DNA from: Streptomyces natalensis ATCC 27448
GTDB lineage: Bacteria; Actinomycetota; Actinomycetes; Streptomycetales; Streptomycetaceae
Reading direction: 5' to 3'
DNA: 64,000 bases
NCBI RefSeq assembly: GCF_000935125.1
Contig: NZ_JRKI01000032.1
Location: forward strand, 1 to 64,000
The stretch's first letter is position 1; every line of letters starts with the position of its first letter. Shown here piece by piece: positions 59,251-64,000 of the stretch. Below the pieces are notes generated by a model that saw only the letters and a list, made by a program, of their open reading frames with translations, was not told where the DNA came from and did no database searches. The position numbers were made by a program, and so were the translations under genes.

Positions 59251-60137
59251 CAGGTTGCGCTCCTCAGCATCTGGGCTCGTTCAAAGATCTCGATGGTCAA
59301 AGCGTCGTGATCCTCAGACAGTGCGGTCGCCGCTTCGGGAATCGAGCGCTCCCCCGCCTTCCGCCGCTCATGCAGTTCGTACACAGGGCAGAAGAACCCT
59401 GGCCGACGCGCGAGCTCGGCCGCCTTCTCCGACTGACCGATGACAGTGTCGAACGTGTGGGAGACCTTGCCGAGGATCTTCTTCGCGCGTTCTTCGACGT
59501 CCTTGTGGATGCCGGTGGCATTCCGCGGCGACGCAAAGTGCACCACGCCCAGCAGGGTGAGCATGGGATTGATCTGAGACTTCACCATGCCAAAGCTGCT
59601 TGCGATGTCCTTGAGTCCGTCCTCAAGGGAGGCACTGTCACTCTTGACCGGCGTGACCAGCCACCGGGCCGCCGCCAGGCACATGATCAAGAGGTTGGGG
59701 TTCTCCGGCGGACTGTCGATGAATACGGCATCGTACTTCGGCAACAGAGGCTGCAGACACTGCGCGAGGCGCAGGAACGCGGGCAGAGGACCCTGGCTGG
59801 TGGCGATGGAGACGAAGATGTCGTTGAGGTCGCGGACCTTCCTCCCGCCAACGACCACGTCCAGATTCTCTCGAACGCCCGTGAGAGGTACGAGCGGGGT
59901 TCCGCTGCGCATGGACTGTGCGAAGGCCTCGCCCTCGTCCTGTTCGCCGTAGCCCAGCTCACGTCGAAGATTGCCCTGGCCGTTGACGTCGATGGCCAGA
60001 GTCCGCAGCCCTTCCCGAGCCGACTTCGCTGCTGCATTACCGGTCAGCGTCGTCTTGCCGACGCCTCCCTTCCCGTTGCCGAACATGAAGACGTTCGCGA
60101 AAAGAGCGTGGTCAATGCCCAGGTCGGCGGCCGACAT
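59250..60137 (-). CDS. parA: ParA-family partition ATPase
   Basis: A 295-residue ATPase (ATG at 60137; a start at 60170 would give 306 residues). Walker A MFGNGKGGVGKTTLTGNAA is followed by TLAIDVNGQGNLRRELGYG and YDAVFIDSPPENPNLLIMCL (Walker B/switch). This is the deviant Walker A type used in plasmid partition. GGAGGTCTC lies about seven bases before the ATG at 60137. Its stop overlaps the partner gene. Centromere sites may lie in the gene-poor DNA upstream. Confidence 0.9.
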   Translation of the reverse strand: MSAADLGIDHALFANVFMFGNGKGGVGKTTLTGNAAAKSAREGLRTLAIDVNGQGNLRRELGYGEQDEGEAFAQSMRSGTPLVPLTGVRENLDVVVGGRKVRDLNDIFVSIATSQGPLPAFLRLAQCLQPLLPKYDAVFIDSPPENPNLLIMCLAAARWLVTPVKSDSASLEDGLKDIASSFGMVKSQINPMLTLLGVVHFASPRNATGIHKDVEERAKKILGKVSHTFDTVIGQSEKAAELARRPGFFCPVYELHERRKAGERSIPEAATALSEDHDALTIEIFERAQMLRSAT

Positions 60138-60179
60138 TACGAGACCTCCGGAGGGTGTCATGGAACTCATCTGAACCTC

Positions 60180-63100
60180 TGCTGCGTTGGTCCTGCCTGT
60201 GGGCCAGGGTTGGGTAGTACGACGGCGCACATTCTGCCACGTGATCACCAAACCGTCGCTCCCGCCACGCAGCGCCCCGGTCACAAAAGCTCATCAGTAC
60301 GCAAACGCCGGTTCGGACGGGCCGCCAGAAAGGGCAGCACCCAACACGCCGATGCTGCACACGGCCCAGGAAGCACACAAGCCGCCACACAGGACAGCTT
60401 CAGGGGAGACACGTCTACGTCAAAGCTGGGCACGCTGTGCGGCACAAAGACAGGTAGCCGTCCCACAGCCGAGCGATGCAGCCGGCATACAGACGGGCTC
60501 TCAGTCACGCGGACAGGGCAGCTCTCCTCAACAGTTGGTGCTCCAGAAGGCAGCACAACGGCTGCCCACCGAGGTACTCCATGGGCACCGCCTCTGGATA
60601 GCAAGCTCACCCGCTGGCGTGACTCAACATCCCGTACTACACAAGCCACCGTGCACGGCACTATGTGCCGTCACTTGCCTCAGACCAAAGAGCGCAGCGC
60701 GCCAACAGCCGCGATGTCCGCCAACTCAGCACGCACGCACAGGCTCCCAAAGAGCAAGAAGCACCCCACCTGGTTGCAAGCCACAAACAATGTCGCGCTT
60801 GACTGCACGTCTCACCTCGCGACAGCAAGCGTTCATGCAAGCACACCACGCACGACACACCTGCTCATTCTCGCCTGCAGCGCGGCCATCCACTAGGCGG
60901 GCGGATAGGTCCACCAGCAGCCACACCGGTACGCCAAGCCGCATCCCATCGCGCTCTGCGTCTTGCTCGTAGCTATGCCAGCAAGCAAGGAGACTGGCCT
61001 GGAGACCGGCACAAAGGCATAGGGCTTTTCGCGCACATCTCGTTCCATACATGCAGTCAGCAGTGCAAGGAACTATGGGGACAGGCGCGTGGGCGTAGTT
61101 AGGTGCACGGTAGTGAAGCGGCATGCTTCCAGTGCCCTGGCCACACGAGCAGCAAGATCTCGAAACTTACGAGCAGTCAACGCTGCACGTTCAGGATCAC
61201 ACCATGATGACGACACAGTGCCCAACATAGCTGCATCCAGGAGACGAGGCACTCAGATAGCCAGCGGTTCACACAGCGCTGACACCGCGTTTGGCAAGGT
61301 GTTTGGAAGCTTGTTTGGGTTCACGTTTTGAGACAAACGTGGATCTCCGATGGAAGCGACCTGAAGAACCAAGGCACGACTGGGCAAACCTGCTGAGAGG
61401 CCCCGAGAAGCGAGGGCTCTCCGAGCCGTGACAGGTCGCCCCATAGGGTTGCATCCGACGCCAGGATCGCAAGGCAGAAGGTCCGCCTTCAGCACTTGTA
61501 ACAATCTGCATCGCACACTCCTGACACATGCAATGCCCACCTGGAGCCGACCCCCTGCTGCGATGCACAGATGCCCAGCAGGGCACAGTCATGACGGCAT
61601 GCCATCTGCCACATCATGGTCGCGGGTGACTGCGTAGCTCTTTGCAGATACTCGTGTCCTGCCCGCGGTGACAGCTCTCGCCTGCCTGCAGGTCACCGTG
61701 CTGAACGTGCAGCTCTTCCAGCATGCGACCCCTGAGGCTTCATCCGTTTAAGCGACAGGCCGGGAATTGCGACACCACGAGCAGAACGCAAGGAGCCTTT
61801 GGGGAGCCATCGTCCGGAGCAGCTGCAGAGCGACACATCAGGGGACTCAGCATGCGAGGAACAGCGCCCGGATCCAGCAAAGCACGCCGCAGCATTGACC
61901 CAGCGCCGATGGATCCGCCTGCCATTTCCAGGGCGAAACCGAATTCCTACAGGGCTGTTTCCCATCAGAATTCGAGCACTGGCTCATTCAGCGTCTGCCC
62001 CCACACCCTTCTGGCCTATACAGGCATCCGGTCCGCCAGCCTCCACCCAGGAAGGACTCAGGTCGTGCAGCACGTCTGCTGCCTCAGGTGCATCGCCCTA
62101 GCCATCTCGCTAGTCCGGAATGGCCAGCGAGACGTCTTCAGGTCAAGGTGAACCCACTTGTAAGTTCACCAGTTCCTGCCCTCGGACCCACCGCTATCCG
62201 TGCTCGTTCCTGATACTGGGGCATCGTTCTACGCAGACGTCGGCTGACCACGTCTCGTGCATGGCATCCGCAGTCACGTACTTCCTGCCCTCGCAAAGTC
62301 GGGACGGTGACGACGAACGCGGGAGCCGGGAGAGCTTCGCCGCCGGTTTCATGAGGCGTCTGCAGCAGCCGGGCTCTCCGCATTCGGCATAGGGGAGAGG
62401 CCGCCGACTGTGCACTTCAGCTGACATCACGCTGCGGATCATCTTCGGCGCGTTACCTCCGTTGGCGGAGGCGTCGCACTGGCACATCGTGATCTCGGTG
62501 CGGGCATCGACGATGCCTCGACAGCAGATCGCACCGTGACGGCACGGTGTCCACGTGGCCGACGCATGGGCGAGCAGGACAACCGCACGCAGAGGAGAGC
62601 GCCGACTGGGACAACGCCCTTGGCCTGGCTCCCGATCGCCGCCACAGGTGCCGTCATGACACATTCCACGGAGCCTGTGCACGAGCGCCTTGCCGTCGGC
62701 GGATCCTCCCTTGATTCCTGGCGCGAGCGCGCAAGCACAGGACACCAGCGAGCGCATCAGGCAGAGCGAAATCCCGGCAGGCACGATCAATGGGCACCGC
62801 GCCTACTCCAACGGAGAGTTCGGTGAACAGTCGTTGCCTCGAATCGTCGAGGCCGAACCCGCCGAACCAGATTTGCGCAAACGTGACAATTCACGAAGAA
62901 AGCGACGCACATAATGCCGCCTCTCGCGGCCTTTCAGAGAGGACCTGGGGCGATGGGACTCTGAACCGTCTCCCAGGCCGTCAGGCACCCGCCTAGGGCC
63001 TTTGAGGTGCCGCCAGCCTCAGCATGTGACCCAAACGGAGCGGAATCTCACGAGCACCGCAGTCCCGGACCGGCCGGCAGCGCCATGAACGGAGAGCCGG

Positions 63101-63828
63101 GTCACGGGGGCGGGGGAGCAGCATGCTGATGCGCCGACGCATACCCCTGGTGCAGGACGCGTCGTCACAAGCCCGCACAGCAGACGCCGGGCGGCCGGCA
63201 GAACAGACGCCGTGGCCACGCGACGCCGACGGCTTCCGTGACCGTGCGCAGAACCCCATGTTTACCGTCCCGGTCAGTGGTCTGGCATGTGCCCACTGTC
63301 CGCTGGTGCCCACGCCCGGGGTGAAGGGCCTTCCCTCATGAGCTACCTCTACGGCACCTTCAGCACCGATGACACGGTTCTCACCGGCGCAGCAGGCCAG
63401 GATTCGGTGGCGTGTTGCGCCATCGGCTCCCGACATCAGCGTGGTCACATAAGCGGGAAGGGGAAGTGTCGGTGCGGGCCCCGGTGCCCCGACGCAGGGC
63501 TCGCACCGAGCGCCGACATCTGGATGCCAAACCGCTTTGCGGGCTAACAGGCCGCGGATGCGAGCGTGTTCGTCTTTGCGGGGGCGGCTCCTCGAAGCCC
63601 GCAAAAGTGGATTCGCCCGGAACGCCCCTGCAGTCGGCCAGGCGAGGCCCAGCAGGAATCCGCCGCGAAGCGCTCGCCATGAACTCAACGATCCGTCCGC
63701 ATATCGCCGTCCGGAGTCACCCGTTCGGTTGAATGGCGGGCTGGTCGGGGGAGAAGTGGGCCTCGGGATTCGTCGGGAGGGGCGAGGACGCACACCGTGT
63801 CCCTGCCCGATAGAGGGAGAACCACTAG
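60180..63828. other. Long gene-poor region
   Basis: About 3.6 kb between the partition operon and the right edge has no convincing gene. Frames are either antisense shadows or low-complexity, the region has less clear codon bias than the rest, and many short words recur (for example GCACACAAGC, GCAGCACAA). Long frames such as the minus-strand frame at 62993-63952 lack ribosome-binding sites and recognisable motifs. It could hold partition sites, decayed genes or non-coding control DNA. No tRNA-like cloverleaf was found by eye. Confidence 0.5.
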
Positions 63829-64000
63829 ATGACACCGCCCTTGGAATGGACCGGATACCTCCCGGCCGTCGTGAGCGCGGTACACGCGCTGGGCGTCTTG
63901 CTGTGCCTTTGCCGGGAGCGCGTCCCTGGCGGAGGAGAGCCCCGTCGACCACGAGTTGCCGAGGAGCAGCCGGGTCGTGAGGAATGCGGTTGCGTTGCTG
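63829..64000 (+). CDS. Possible partial membrane protein
   Basis: The ATG at 63829 opens 57 codons to the window edge: MTPPLEWTGYLPAVVSAVHA then LGVLLCLCRERV and a charged region. An N-terminal membrane helix is likely. Upstream TAGAGGGAGA is a possible, rather distant, ribosome-binding site. The rest is outside the window. Confidence 0.3.
   Translation, partial: MTPPLEWTGYLPAVVSAVHALGVLLCLCRERVPGGGEPRRPRVAEEQPGREECGCVA

Noticed and set aside
60180..62200. tRNA or other structured RNA genes in the gene-poor stretch
   Set aside because: No cloverleaf with the conserved T-loop and acceptor pairing was seen by eye.
62993..63952. A 319-codon minus-strand open frame in the gene-poor region
   Set aside because: No ribosome-binding site, no motif, low-complexity Arg/Pro/Ser composition, and the frame crosses a possible plus-strand gene start.

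Overview
The window is GC-rich actinomycete DNA with Streptomyces-type codon use, frequent GTG starts and tightly overlapping ATGA/GTGA operons. It reads as part of a large conjugative plasmid, or a plasmid-like accessory replicon or chromosome arm. It carries a ParA-type partition pair, two operons of a type IV-like conjugation apparatus (VirB8/TcpC-, VirB4-, VirB6- and VirD4-like proteins plus a cell-wall hydrolase), a replication-relaxation protein, a complete Tad/Flp pilus locus and many transposon remnants. I see no rRNA or tRNA genes and no CRISPR array.

Layout. (1) 0.3-5.3 kb: a Tn7/Mu-like transposon module on the minus strand, with a TnsC-type ATPase, a frameshifted DDE transposase and an unusual DNA-binding-domain/AAA ATPase fusion. 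It stops at an end-like cluster of repeats near 5.1-5.3 kb. (2) 4.4-10.3 kb: two broken helicase-associated genes flank a ricin-lectin/glycine-rich protein gene. (3) 10.9-15.4 kb: a VOC protein gene, an ISL3-family insertion sequence, then a small island between that IS and an inverted IS remnant. The island encodes a eukaryote-like HMG-box protein and an acyl-carrier-like protein without the phosphopantetheine serine. (4) 15.6-22.1 kb: small accessory genes, two unknown plasmid-type genes, and several repeat families (7-bp tandem array, 12-bp tandem iterons, GGATACCC boxes, operator palindromes) that suggest replication, partition or copy-control sites. (5) 22.2-31.5 kb: a sigma-like regulator gene and transfer operon 1. 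(6) 31.6-40 kb: TPR regulators, a resolvase-like pseudoenzyme gene, and a compact TfuA-YcaO RiPP cluster (44-residue precursor, TfuA, YcaO, methyltransferase, GpsA-type dehydrogenase). (7) 40.2-45.6 kb: transfer operon 2 (VirD4-like ATPase, replication-relaxation protein, lipoprotein). (8) 45.9-58.1 kb: secreted proteins and the Tad pilus locus, ending with a LysM-BTAD membrane protein and a prepilin peptidase. (9) 58.6-60.1 kb: the partition pair, then about 3.7 kb with no convincing gene up to a possible partial gene at the right edge.

How the parts fit. Both transfer operons begin 42-47 bp after the same 33-bp element (30 of 33 bases identical), so they are probably co-regulated even though the RiPP and regulator block lies between them. 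Tad pili could mediate adhesion or mating contact, while the SLT/NlpC hydrolase and VirB-like proteins would build the transfer channel. Functions are inferred from recognisable motifs read by eye; no database search was run.
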